Part shown: positions 8,271-17,932 of the stretch, piece by piece
Position numbering within the stretch: position 1 is the stretch's first letter
Layout: each line of letters begins with the position of its first letter
Assembly: GCF_001942405.1 (NCBI RefSeq)
Contig: NZ_MKKA01000033.1
Span: 62,001 to 126,000, forward strand
Source of the DNA: Ornithinimicrobium sp. CNJ-824
Lineage (GTDB): Bacteria > Actinomycetota > Actinomycetes > Actinomycetales > Dermatophilaceae
Reading direction: 5' to 3'
Length of the DNA: 64,000 nt
Program-made: the position numbers and the translations under genes
The notes under the pieces: generated by a model
Seen by the model: the letters and a program-made list of their open reading frames with translations, nothing else
Databases searched by the model: none
What the model was told of the DNA's origin: nothing

Positions 8271-11104
8271 TCAGTCCTCGGAGGGATCGACGACGGTGAC
8301 GGCCTCGGCGCCGGTGGGCGGACCCGCCGGGGCCACCACCCGTCCGCGCGGACGGCGCCGCCGCGGCTGCGGGGCGGGCTCGGGCTCGGGCGCGGGCTCG
8401 GGCTCGGCCGCGGGCTCGGGCTCGGCCGCGGGCTCGGGCTGCTGCAGGACGTCCTCGGTCACCTCCTCGGCCGCCACCTCCACGTCGGTCACGGCGTCGG
8501 CGGTCACCTCCTCGGCGGTCACCTCCTCGGCGGTCACCTCTTCGGCCGCCGCCCGGGCGGCCGCGTCCGCGGCCGGCGCCGGAGCACCGGCGTGCAGGGC
8601 CGCGGCGTGGGCCGCGGCGGCGATCTGGGCCGGGGTCGGGCCGTTGGGGTTGGGCGGCGGGAGGACGTTGCGGCTCTCCTGTCCCCCACCGTTGCCGTTC
8701 GTCGAACCGGACCGGCCCTTTCCACGGCCGCGGCGACCGCCGTTGCCGCCGGAGCTGTCGTCCTGCCCGCCCCCGCGGGTGGCCACCGGCTCGGTGTGCA
8801 CGACCACGCCACGGCCGGAGCAGTGTGCGCAGGGCTCGGAGAAGACCTCGATGAGCCCGGACCCCACCCGCTTGCGCGTCATCTGCACCAGCCCCAGCGA
8901 GGTGACCTCGGCGACCTGGTGCTTGGTCCGGTCACGGCCCAGGCACTCCAGGAGCCGACGCACGACCAGGTCGCGGTTGGACTCCAGCACCATGTCGATG
9001 AAGTCGATGACGATGATGCCGCCGATGTCCCGCAGCCGCAGCTGGCGGACGATCTCCTCGGCCGCCTCGATGTTGTTCTTGGTGACGGTCTCCTCGAGGT
9101 TCCCGCCGGACCCGGTGAACTTGCCGGTGTTGACGTCCACGACGGTCATCGCCTCGGTGCGGTCGATGACCAGGGACCCGCCGGAGGGCAGCCAGACCTT
9201 GCGGTCCATGGCCTTGGCGATCGCCTCGTCGACCCGGTAGGCGGTGAAGACGTCGGTCGACCCGGTGTGCTTCTCGACCCGGTCGGCCAGGTCCGGGGCG
9301 ACCTCGTCGATGTAGCGCTTGACCTCGCTCCAGGCGCCGTCGCCGGAGACCACGAGCTTGGAGAAGTCCTCCGTGAAGACGTCGCGGATGACCCGGACGG
9401 TCATGTCGGGCTCGCCATGGAGCAGGGCGGGGGCGTTGGCACCCTTTGCCTTGGCCTGGATGCGCTCCCAGGTCGCGGTGAGCCGTTCCACGTCGGCACG
9501 GAGCTCGGCCTCGGAGGCACCTTCCGCGGCGGTGCGCACGATGACGCCCGCGTCGGAGGGGACGACCTCCTTGAGGATCTTCTTCAGCCGGGCCCGCTCG
9601 GTGTCGGGCAGCTTGCGGGAGATCCCGGTCATGGAGTTGCCGGGGACGTAGACCAGGTAACGGCCGGGGAGCGAGATCTGGGAGGTCAGCCGGGCACCCT
9701 TGTGCCCGATCGGGTCCTTGGTCACCTGGACCAGGACCGACTCCCCCGACTTCAGCGCATTCTCGATCCGCTTGGGCTGGTTGCCCTCGAGCCCGGCAGC
9801 GTCCCAGTTCACCTCGCCGGCGTACAGGACGCGTTGCGCCCCTTGCCGATGTCGACGAAGGCCGCCTCCATGCTGGGCAGCACGTTCTGGACGCGGCCCA
9901 GGTAGACGTTGCCGGCCATGGTGCTCTGGGCCGACCGGGAGACGTAGTGCTCGACCGGCACCCCGTCCTCCAGCACGGCGATCTGGGTGCGGTCCGCCAG
10001 ACCCCGGACCACCATGACGCGGTCCACGCTCTCCCGACGGGCGAGGAACTCCGCCTCGGTGATGATCGTCCGGCGCCGCCCGGCCTCCCGGCCCTCGCGC
10101 CGGCGCTGACGCTTGGCCTCCAGCCTCGTCGACCCCTTGACCGAGGAGACCTCGTCCCGGGCGGACCGCTCGCCGGACCCGGATGAGGATCCGGACTCCC
10201 CGCTGCGCCGACGACGCCGACGGCGGCGGGTCCCGCCGTTCCCGTCGTCCCCGTCCTGCTCGTCGTCCTGCTCCTCGGCCGACCCCGCGGATCCCTGGTC
10301 GCTCTCGTCGGACGCCCGGTCCTCGCCCCCGCCGGACCCGCCGCCGGAACGGCGTCCTCTGCGGCTGCGGGAGCGGCGTCGGCCGCCAGCTCCCTGGTCG
10401 TCGTCCGCGTCCGGACCGGAGGCATCCGTCCCGCGCTCGTCCTCGCCGTCGTCGGCGTCAGGCTCCTCGCTGCCGTCCCCGTCGCCCTGGTCCGAACCGG
10501 GTCGGCCGCGGCGGCCCTTGCCACCGCGGCGGCGACGACGACCCCCACGGCCGTTGTCGTCCTCGGTCCCGCCGTCCTGCTCCGGACCGTCCCCCTCGTC
10601 CGCCCCGGTCCGCGACCGGGACCCGGCTCCGCCCGAGGCTCCTTCGCCCTGCCCGGCGTCCTCGGCGCTCTCCTCGTCCTCCGGCCGGTCGGTCGGCGTG
10701 GTCACGCCGGAGGTGGCCCGTCGTGAACGTCGCCGGGGGATGTCCGACAGGTCGGGCGCCTGGAAGACGACGCCGAAGGAGGGCCGCTCGACCCGCTGCG
10801 GCTGGGTCTGGTCCTGCCCGGGATCGCCCTCGTCCTCGGTGGCCTCGTCCACGGCTGGCTCGTCGTCCTCCACCTCGTCCGCGGCGGGCTCGTCGTCCCC
10901 GGCGGGCTCGTCGTCCTCGGCCTCGGTCTCCGCCTCGGTCTCCGCCTGGGGCGGCTGCTCCGGCTCCGGCGACGGGCCGGCCTGCTCCTGGGAGCTGGCG
11001 GTGAGCTCGGCGGTGATCTCCGCGAGCCGGGCGGCCCGGTCGTCGGGGGTCTGGGCCCCGTCGGGGGCGCGTTCCTCACCGGGGGTGCTGGTCTCCTCGG
11101 ACAC
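8271..11104 (-). CDS. rne: Ribonuclease E/G family protein, one apparent frameshift
   Basis: This is the main RNA-decay and rRNA-processing endonuclease of actinobacteria. The order is a very acidic and Arg-rich disordered N-terminal half (to about residue 340), the S1/catalytic core with AAFVDIGKGRNA, then IVIDFIDM around the metal-binding aspartates, the zinc-link-like CAHCSGRG, and a disordered repeat-rich tail ending in TVVDPSED. The frame breaks near 9831, where AACGCCGTC appears to have lost a C to give AACGCGTC; joined, the protein is 944 aa. The GTG at 11104 is chosen for its AAAGG site 6 nt upstream. The tail has EVTAEEVTAEEVTA and PEPAAEPEPA-type repeats. Confidence 0.92.
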
Positions 11105-11461
11105 GCTGTGCCTTTCTGGGCCGCCCGGGGAGTCCACACCGGGTCCGGGTAGGACCCACTTCCCGCGCGGCGCGGGTGCAGTTCGTCCAGCCCTGCTGGG
11201 CTCGGACGGAAGTCGTCCAGTTCACCCACGCGGTTCGCGCGGCTGGCGCGGCACCGGTGGGGGCGGTGGGAGTCGGCTCGATCATCACGACGGCGTCGCG
11301 TGCCGGCACAGGATGCCGCACAGCGAGGGGACTCGCACCGGGACGGGCAGCGGTGTGGTGACCTGCCCGACCACGGTCAGTATCGCACAGACACCCCGGG
11401 CAGCCCCACCGTCGACCGGGCGTGGCGGGTGGTACGGCACGGCCGGCGGGTCCTCCCGCGG
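11105..11461 (-). promoter_or_regulatory. Gene-free region holding the RNase E/G leader and promoter
   Basis: No coding sequence is supported in these 357 nt. On the minus strand an extended -10 box, TGCGATACT (GATACT at 11384-11379), would start transcription near 11372, leaving a leader of about 270 nt before the RNase gene. The leader holds CTGGACGA twice, near 11190 and 11215, inside GC-rich potential stems. RNase E leaders control their own decay in proteobacteria; whether this one does is inference. Confidence 0.45.
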
Positions 11462-12250
11462 CTACCCCGGCAGGTCGACCACCCGGTCGCCCACGACCGG
11501 GCCCTGGCGCAGGCGGGTCGCCAGCGGCCGGGGCAGGTCGGTGCCGGCAGCCCGGGACAGGGCCGTCCAGAGCTCCTCGGGACGGACCGTGGGCACGGTG
11601 TGGCGGACGGCTGCCAGGACGACCACGTCCCCCGGGCCTGCCGGGACCGCCGCGACCGGGCCCCCGGCGACCTCCATCCCCAGGACCGCGGCCCGGACGT
11701 CCAGCTCGCGCGGACCCTTCTTCATCATCCGCGTCACGGTCAGCTCCTCGGTCGCCAGCACGGCCTCGACCGCCTGCCGGACCGACCGGGGGTCCACCGC
11801 CCCGTCGGCCGACGACGGCCCGCCGCCGCCGGAACCGGTGGAGCCGCGCAGCCGCAGCGCCCACAGGCTGCCCTGCAGGTGGTCCGCCAGGGCACCGGGC
11901 AGGGAGGCGGCGTCGGCGACCTCCACGACGTCGAGACCGTCGGGCAGCGCCTCGTCCAGCACCTGCACCACCTCGTCGGGCTCGACCCGACGGGTGAGCG
12001 AGACCTCGACGTACTCGGCCTCGCTGGCCGTGCCCGTCGGTGCGGCGTTGGCGTAGGAGATCTTCGGGTGCGGGTGGAACCCGGCGGAGAACGCCACGGG
12101 CAGCCCCGCCCGACGGACGGCCCGCTCGAGCGCCCGCTGGAAGTCCCTCGTGGAGGTGAACCGCATCCGACCGCGCTTGGCGTAGCGCACCCGCAGCCGC
12201 ATCACGGCAGGATCGGGTGCCGGTCCCTCGGGCAGACGTCGCGCGGCCAT
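11462..12250 (-). CDS. TIGR03936 / DUF2344 radical-SAM-associated protein
   Basis: The 262-residue protein carries the family start [16 protein letters not shown] followed by [16 protein letters not shown] and [15 protein letters not shown], all typical of DUF2344. Its biochemical role is not established. In most genomes it is fused or adjacent to a TIGR03960 B12-binding radical SAM protein; here that partner is 3.6 kb away (15881-17845), beyond serC, serA and a hydrolase gene. The ATG at 12250 is favoured because TACCCT ends 8 nt upstream; an internal ATG at 12202 is the alternative. Confidence 0.85.
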   Translation of the reverse strand: MAARRLPEGPAPDPAVMRLRVRYAKRGRMRFTSTRDFQRALERAVRRAGLPVAFSAGFHPHPKISYANAAPTGTASEAEYVEVSLTRRVEPDEVVQVLDEALPDGLDVVEVADAASLPGALADHLQGSLWALRLRGSTGSGGGGPSSADGAVDPRSVRQAVEAVLATEELTVTRMMKKGPRELDVRAAVLGMEVAGGPVAAVPAGPGDVVVLAAVRHTVPTVRPEELWTALSRAAGTDLPRPLATRLRQGPVVGDRVVDLPG

Positions 12251-12417
12251 GGGCCGCCAGGGTAGCCGCCCCGGGGTCCCCCGGGACGACCGCGGTGTCG
12301 GCGGCGGACGGGCGTGCCGGTACGGTAGAGCCGGCTCTCGACGTCGAGGCCGGACCGGAGCGCAGCCCCGGGCTGAGCTGCGGTCGCCCCCCTACCACCC
12401 CGACCCGAGGAAGCCCC

Positions 12418-13496
12418 GTGCGCGTCTTCAACTTCTCCGCCGGCCCCGCCACCATGCCGCTCGAGGTCCTCGAGCGCGCCCAGTCCGAGCTCCTGGACCG
12501 GGGAGGGTCCGGGATGTCGGTCATGGAGATGTCGCACCGGTCCCCCGAGTTCGTGGCGATCGCCGCGGACGCGAACGGCGCCTGCGCGAGCTCCTCTCCG
12601 TGCCGGACGACTACGCCGTGCTCTTCCTCCAGGGCGGGGCCACGGGGCAGTTCGCGGCCGTCCCCCTCAACCTCACCGCGCCGGGCGCGCGCACGGCATA
12701 CCTGAACACCGGATCGTGGTCGAAGAAGGCCATCGGCGAGGCCCGCAGGTTCACCGACGTGCAGGTGCTGGCCGACGAGAAGGGCTCCAACTACGCCTCG
12801 GTGCCGGCCCAGGGGTCGTTCGAGGTGCCGCAGGAGGCCGGCTACCTGCACTACACGCTCAACGAGACCATCGGGGGTGTCGAGTTCCCCTACGTCCCCG
12901 ACGCCGGGGAGGTGCCGCTCGTCACGGACGCCAGCTCGACGATCCTGTCCCGTCCCCTGGACGTGGGTCGCTTCGGCGTGGTCTACGCCGGCGCGCAGAA
13001 GAACCTGGGCCCCTCCGGGATCGTCGTGGTGCTCGTGCGCCGCGACCTGCTGGGCCACGCGCGCCCGGACGTGCCCTCCGTGCTCGACTGGACCGCCATG
13101 GCCGAGGCCGACTCGATGCTCAACACGCCGCCGACGCTCGCGTGGTACCTGGTCGGCCTGGTCCTGGAGTGGGTGCAGGAGCAGGGAGGCGTGGAGGCGA
13201 TGGCCCGGCGCAACCAGGCCAAGGCCGACCTGCTCTACGGTGCGATCGACGCCTCCGACTTCTACCGCAACCCGGTCGAGCCGGCCGCCCGCTCGTGGAT
13301 GAACGTGCCCTTCCTCGTGCCCGACCCCGCCCTGGAGAAGCCGTTCGTGGCGCAGGCGGCGAAGGCCGGGCTCTCCGGGCTCGCGGGGCACCGCAGCGTC
13401 GGGGGGATGCGGGCGAGCATCTACAACGCCATGCCCCTGGAGGGCGTGCAGGCCCTCGTCGACTTCATGACCGAGTTCGAGCGGAAGAACGGCTGA
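12418..13496 (+). CDS. serC: Phosphoserine aminotransferase, one apparent frameshift
   Basis: SerC is a PLP enzyme converting 3-phosphohydroxypyruvate to phosphoserine. The N terminus reads [19 protein letters not shown] and [13 protein letters not shown], the C-terminal part has the PLP-lysine region [10 protein letters not shown]. The frame changes near 12573, where GACGCCGAACGG seems to have become GACGCGAACGG; joined, it is 359 aa, the normal size. GTG at 12418 has AGGAAG 5 nt upstream. It is followed 3 nt later by serA, so the two steps of the pathway are co-transcribed. The gene stands divergently from DUF2344. Confidence 0.93.
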
Positions 13497-13499
13497 CCC

Positions 13500-14684
13500 A
13501 TGAGCACCTTCGCGATCCAGACCCTCAACGCCATCTCCCCCGTCGGGCTGCAGCGGCTCGACCGGGACGTCTTCGACATCGGGACCGACATCGCCGAGCC
13601 CCGGGCCCTGCTGCTCCGGTCGGCCGACCTGCACTCGGTGCAGATCCCCGACTCCGTGTATGCCGTCGCGCGGGCCGGAGCGGGCACGAACAACATCCCC
13701 GTGGACCGGCTGGCCGCCCGGGGGATCCCGGTGTTCAACACCCCCGGGGCGAACGCCAACGCGGTCAAGGAGCTGGTCATCGCCGGGATGCTGCTGGCGG
13801 CGCGCAACCTCTACCACGCGGCCGACTACACCCGTGACCTCGTGGCGGGCCGGGCGCTGTCCGGCAAGGACCTCGACAAGCAGGTGGAGGCGGGCAAGAA
13901 GCAGTTCGCCGGCTTCGAGCTGCCGGGGCGCACCCTGGGGGTGGTCGGGCTGGGCGCGATCGGGGTGCTCGTGGCCAACGCCGCGCAGTCGCTCGGGCTC
14001 AAGGTCCTGGGGTACGACCCGGCGATCACGGTGGAGCGCGCCTGGCAGCTCTCCCCCCAGGTGGAGCAGGTCACCAGCGTGGAGGAGCTCTTCTCCCGCT
14101 CCGACATGGTCACCCCTCACGTTCCCCTGGTGGAGGGCACCAGGGGCCTGGTGGACGCCCACCGGATCTCCCTCATGCCCGAGGGCGGGGTGATCCTCAA
14201 CTTCGCCCGCGGCGGTGTCGTCGACGAGACCGCCGTCCTCGAGGCGCTCGACTCGGGGCACCTGCACGCCTACGTCAACGACTTCCCCACCGAGGCCGGG
14301 GCGATCCACCCCAAGGTCATCGCCCTGCCGCACCTGGGCGCCTCGACCGGCGAGGCGGAGGACAACTGCGCCGTGATGGCGGTCGACCAGCTCTCCGACT
14401 TCCTGCTGCACGGCAACATCCGCAACTCGGTCAACTTCCCCGAGGTCGTCATGGCCCGTACGCCCGGGACCACCCGGCTGGGGATCTTCAACCAGAACCG
14501 CCCCACGATGATCGGCCAGATCACCGGGGTCCTGGGCGAGGCGGGGCTCAACGTGGCCGAGTTCACCAACCGGTCCAGGGGCGACTACGCCTACACCCTC
14601 GTCGACGTCGAGGGCGAGGTGATGGACGACCTCAAGCAGTCCATCCTGGCCATCGACGGCGTGGTCCGGGCGCGCAAGCTCTGA
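13500..14684 (+). CDS. serA: 3-phosphoglycerate dehydrogenase (ACT-domain short form)
   Basis: This 394-residue NAD-dependent dehydrogenase oxidises 3-phosphoglycerate, the first step of serine synthesis. Visible are GLGAIGVLVANAAQSLG (nucleotide-binding loop), NFARGGVVDE and PHLGASTGEAEDN with the catalytic histidine. From about residue 320 a C-terminal ACT domain follows, the usual serine-sensing module. It lacks the extra ~130-residue domain of long actinobacterial SerA forms, so a second serA may exist elsewhere. It begins 3 nt after serC. Confidence 0.93.
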   Translation: MSTFAIQTLNAISPVGLQRLDRDVFDIGTDIAEPRALLLRSADLHSVQIPDSVYAVARAGAGTNNIPVDRLAARGIPVFNTPGANANAVKELVIAGMLLAARNLYHAADYTRDLVAGRALSGKDLDKQVEAGKKQFAGFELPGRTLGVVGLGAIGVLVANAAQSLGLKVLGYDPAITVERAWQLSPQVEQVTSVEELFSRSDMVTPHVPLVEGTRGLVDAHRISLMPEGGVILNFARGGVVDETAVLEALDSGHLHAYVNDFPTEAGAIHPKVIALPHLGASTGEAEDNCAVMAVDQLSDFLLHGNIRNSVNFPEVVMARTPGTTRLGIFNQNRPTMIGQITGVLGEAGLNVAEFTNRSRGDYAYTLVDVEGEVMDDLKQSILAIDGVVRARKL

Positions 14685-14722
14685 GCCCTCCCCCGTCCCG
14701 CATCAGGGGACGGCGCACCCGG

Positions 14723-15874
14723 TCAGGCGTGCACCGCGGCCCAGAAGCGCCGCAGGTGGTCGTCGTCCGGTCCCGACATGCCGTGCTGCGTCAGGACGAC
14801 CGCACCGACCCCGGCGACGGGATCGACCCACATCGAGGTCCCCGTGCCCCCGTCCCAGCCGAACCGGCCGGCATGGGAGCCGGGGAACGCCGCGACCAGG
14901 TCGATCCCCACGCCGAAGCCCCAGCCACGGTGCTCACCGAGCATGTCGCGGCTCATCGCCCCGGCCTGCGGCCCCCGGAGGTCGCGCGTCATCGCCGCTA
15001 CGGCCTCCTCGGGCACGACCCTGCCGGAGCGCCCCCGGCCACGGTCGAGGAGCAGCGCGCACAGCCGCGCCAGGTCGCCGACGGTGGACAGCAGACCGGT
15101 CGCGAGGGAGCAGAACGCCGGTCGCCGCGTGAGCGCCGGGTCCTCGGCGGGGGCCACCTGGACCCGCACGCCGTTCTCGTCCGGGAAGAACTGCGCCGGC
15201 ACCCGGCCGAGCTGGGACGGTGGGACGACCCAGCCGGTGTCGGTCATGCCGGCGGGCGCCAGGACCCGTTCGTGCAGGAGCTGGTCCACCGGGGTCCGGG
15301 TGGCTCGTTCGAGGACGATCGTCAGCAGGTCGTAGGACATCTGGTAGAGCCAGCCGCGTCCGGGCTGATGGGCCATCGGCAGGGTACCCAGCCGCTCGGC
15401 CCACTCGTCCGGGTCGAGCCTGCTGGGCACCCACGTCGAGGCCAGCCCGAGCCCGTCCACGGCACGCTCCAGAGGACTCCCCGCGACCGCCCGGCCCCAG
15501 CCGATCCCCGCGCCCATGCCGACGACGTCCAGGACGGTCAGCGGCCGGTCGGCCGGCTCGACGTCGTCGAGGGGCGAGGACGGCGTCCGCAGCACCGGTC
15601 GTCCCGTGATCTCCGGCACCCACCGCTCCACGGGGTCGTCCGGGGCCAGCGCCCCGTCGGCCAGCAGCGCCGTGGTCAGCAGGCCCGCCAGCGGCTTCGT
15701 CAGCGAGGCGACCCGGAAGACGGCGTCGGTCCGGTGGCTGCCGGCGGCGGCCACGTGCACCGACCGGGACGATCCGTCCCCGGTCACCACCGCCCAGGCC
15801 ACCCCGGGAACCTGGCCCGACCCCACTATCGCGGTGGCTGCGGCGTCGACGCGCGCGACGAGGGTGTCCGGCAC
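14723..15874 (-). CDS. Serine hydrolase, class C beta-lactamase/DD-peptidase family
   Basis: The 383-residue protein has the SxxK nucleophile motif SLTK at residues 57-60 (FRVASLTKPLAG), a YQMSYD motif in the position of the YxN triad and WDGGTGTSMW as the third motif. Such proteins are usually esterases or peptidases rather than true beta-lactamases; the substrate is unknown. No signal peptide is evident, which suggests a cytoplasmic location. It starts 6 nt after the TIGR03960 stop and is probably co-transcribed with it. Confidence 0.85.
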   Translation of the reverse strand: MPDTLVARVDAAATAIVGSGQVPGVAWAVVTGDGSSRSVHVAAAGSHRTDAVFRVASLTKPLAGLLTTALLADGALAPDDPVERWVPEITGRPVLRTPSSPLDDVEPADRPLTVLDVVGMGAGIGWGRAVAGSPLERAVDGLGLASTWVPSRLDPDEWAERLGTLPMAHQPGRGWLYQMSYDLLTIVLERATRTPVDQLLHERVLAPAGMTDTGWVVPPSQLGRVPAQFFPDENGVRVQVAPAEDPALTRRPAFCSLATGLLSTVGDLARLCALLLDRGRGRSGRVVPEEAVAAMTRDLRGPQAGAMSRDMLGEHRGWGFGVGIDLVAAFPGSHAGRFGWDGGTGTSMWVDPVAGVGAVVLTQHGMSGPDDDHLRRFWAAVHA

Positions 15875-15880
15875 GGCTCG

Positions 15881-17845
15881 TCAGCGCACCACCGACAGCG
15901 GCAGGAGCCTCTTGCCGGTGGGGCCGATCTGGATCTCGGTGTCCATCTGCGGGCACACGCCGCAGTCGAAGCACGGCGTCCACCGGCAGTCCTCGACCTC
16001 GCGCTCGTCGAGGGCGTCCAGCCAGTCCTCCCACAACCACTCCTTGTCCAGGCCGGAGTCGATGTGGTCCCAGGGCAGCACCTCGTGCTGCCCACGCTCC
16101 CGGGTGGTGTACCAGGCGACGTCCACCCCGGTGCCCGACAGGCCCCGCTCCGCCGCGGCCATCCAGCGGTCGTAGGAGAAGTGCTCGTTCCAGCCGTCGA
16201 ACCGCTGGCCGTCGCGCCAGACCTGCTCGATCACCGCACCCAGTCGGCGGTCCCCCCGTGAGAGCAGGCCCTCGACGATGCCGGGCTGGCCGTCGTGGTA
16301 GCGGAACCCGATCGCCGACCCGTACCGGCGGTCCGAGCGCAGCGCCTCCCGCAGCTTGGCCAGCCGGGCGTCGGTCTCGTCCGCACCCAGCTGGGCGGCC
16401 CACTGGAAGGGGGTGTGCGGCTTGGGCACGAAGCCGCCGATGGAGACGGTGCAGCGGATGTCCCGGTGCCCCGACACCTCCCGACCGGTCTCGATGACCC
16501 GCTTGGCCAGGTCGGCGATCTGGAGGACGTCCTCGTCGGTCTCGGTCGGCAGCCCGCACATGAAGTAGAGCTTGACCTGGCGCCACCCGGCGGCGTAGGC
16601 CGCGGCGACCGTGCGGATGAGGTCCTCCTCGGTCACCATCTTGTTGATCACCTTGCGCATGCGCTCGCTGCCGCCCTCGGGGGCGAAGGTCAGACCGGAG
16701 CGGCGCCCGTTGCGGGTCAGCTCGTTGGCCAGCTCGATGTTGAACGCGTCCACCCGGGTCGAGGGCAGCGACAGCCCCGTCTGGGTGCCCTCGTAGCGGT
16801 CGGCCAGGTCCTTGGTGACCTCGGCGATCTCGGAGTGGTCGGCCGAGGACAGCGAGAGCAGCCCGACCTCCTCGAAACCGGTGGCCGCCAGCCCCCGCTC
16901 GACCATCTCGCCGATGCCGGTGATGGAACGCTCCCGGACCGGCCGGGTGATCATCCCCGCCTGGCAGAAGCGGCACCCGCGGGTGCAGCCGCGGAAGATC
17001 TCCACGCTCATCCGCTCGTGGACCGACTCGGTGACCGGCACCAGCGGCTGCTTGGGGTATGGCCAGGAGTCGAGGTCCATCACCGTGTGCTTGGCGACCC
17101 GCCAGGGGACCCCGGGCCGGGCGGGGACGACCCGCTGGATGCGCCCGTCGGGCAGGTAGTCGACGTCGTAGAACGCCGGGACGTAGACGCCGCCCGTGGC
17201 GGCCAGCTGGAGCAGCAGCCCCTCGCGGCCACCGGGCCGCCCGGCCTCCTTCCAGCCGCGGAGGATGGTCGAGACGGCCAGCACCGCCTCCTCCCCGTCG
17301 CCGACCACCGCGGCGTCGACGAAGTCGGCGACCGGCTCGGGGTTGAAGCTGGCGTGGCCGCCCGCGATCACCAGGGGGTGCTCCTCGGTGCGGTCGCGGG
17401 CGTGGAGGGGGATCCCCGCCAGGTCGAGCGCGGTGAGCATGTTGGTGTAGCCCAGCTCGGTGGAGAAGCTGACGCCCAGCACGTCGAAGTCGCCGACCGC
17501 CCGGTGCGCGTCGACGGTGAACTGGGGCACCCCGTGCGCCCGCATGAGGGCCTCCAGGTCGGGCCACACCGCGTAGGTGCGCTCGGCCAGCACCTCGGGC
17601 TGCTCGTTGAGGACCTCGTAGAGGATCATCACCCCCTGGTTGGGCAGGCCGACCTCGTAGGCGTCGGGGTACATCAGCGCCCACCGGACGGTGTGCTCGC
17701 CCCCGCAGTCCCAGTCCTTGACCTGGGAGTTGAGCTCGCCGCCGACGTACTGGACCGGTTTGCTCACCTGCTCCAGCAGCGGCTCCAGGTCGGCCAGGAC
17801 GGAGGCTCCGCGGGCACGGGTCGGGGGGCGCGAGGGCGAGGACAT
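15881..17845 (-). CDS. TIGR03960 family B12-binding domain/radical SAM protein
   Basis: The 654-residue protein has an N-terminal cobalamin-binding-like region (VGLPNQGVMILYEVLN, DVLGVSFSTELGYTN, VIAGGHASFNPEPV), then a radical SAM domain with the 4Fe-4S motif CTRGCRFC. A C-terminal block rich in cysteine (CFDCGVCPQMDTEIQ) could hold another cluster. The reaction catalysed is not established. Its usual partner DUF2344 lies at 11462-12250. The ATG at 17845 follows TACCCT by 7 nt, predicting a leaderless message. Confidence 0.9.
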   Translation of the reverse strand: MSSPSRPPTRARGASVLADLEPLLEQVSKPVQYVGGELNSQVKDWDCGGEHTVRWALMYPDAYEVGLPNQGVMILYEVLNEQPEVLAERTYAVWPDLEALMRAHGVPQFTVDAHRAVGDFDVLGVSFSTELGYTNMLTALDLAGIPLHARDRTEEHPLVIAGGHASFNPEPVADFVDAAVVGDGEEAVLAVSTILRGWKEAGRPGGREGLLLQLAATGGVYVPAFYDVDYLPDGRIQRVVPARPGVPWRVAKHTVMDLDSWPYPKQPLVPVTESVHERMSVEIFRGCTRGCRFCQAGMITRPVRERSITGIGEMVERGLAATGFEEVGLLSLSSADHSEIAEVTKDLADRYEGTQTGLSLPSTRVDAFNIELANELTRNGRRSGLTFAPEGGSERMRKVINKMVTEEDLIRTVAAAYAAGWRQVKLYFMCGLPTETDEDVLQIADLAKRVIETGREVSGHRDIRCTVSIGGFVPKPHTPFQWAAQLGADETDARLAKLREALRSDRRYGSAIGFRYHDGQPGIVEGLLSRGDRRLGAVIEQVWRDGQRFDGWNEHFSYDRWMAAAERGLSGTGVDVAWYTTRERGQHEVLPWDHIDSGLDKEWLWEDWLDALDEREVEDCRWTPCFDCGVCPQMDTEIQIGPTGKRLLPLSVVR

Positions 17846-17884
17846 GCGGTCCAGGGTATGCAGCCGTGCCCGGCCCTGGGAAGC

Positions 17885-17915
17885 CGCCGCCGCCGGGGGT
17901 TCCCCGGCGGCGGCG
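17885..17915 (-). terminator. GC-rich hairpin after the acyl-CoA synthetase gene
   Basis: A perfect 14-bp stem (CGCCGCCGCCGGGG and its complement) closes on a 3-nt loop, 18 nt after the acyl-CoA synthetase stop. It lacks a T tract. It probably separates this gene from the TIGR03960 gene, which has its own promoter. Confidence 0.65.
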
Positions 17916-17932
17916 CGTGGACCCGGCGTGTC

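Noticed and set aside
9809..9835. Programmed ribosomal frameshift in the RNase E/G gene
   Set aside because: There is no slippery heptamer or stimulatory structure, and the same type of loss occurs in unrelated genes.
4548..9905. A 1785-codon plus-strand open frame
   Set aside because: It is the antisense of proA-proB-obgE-rpmA-rplU-rne in GC-rich DNA. The coding strand shows full domain matches, and the antisense protein is low complexity with no recognisable domain.
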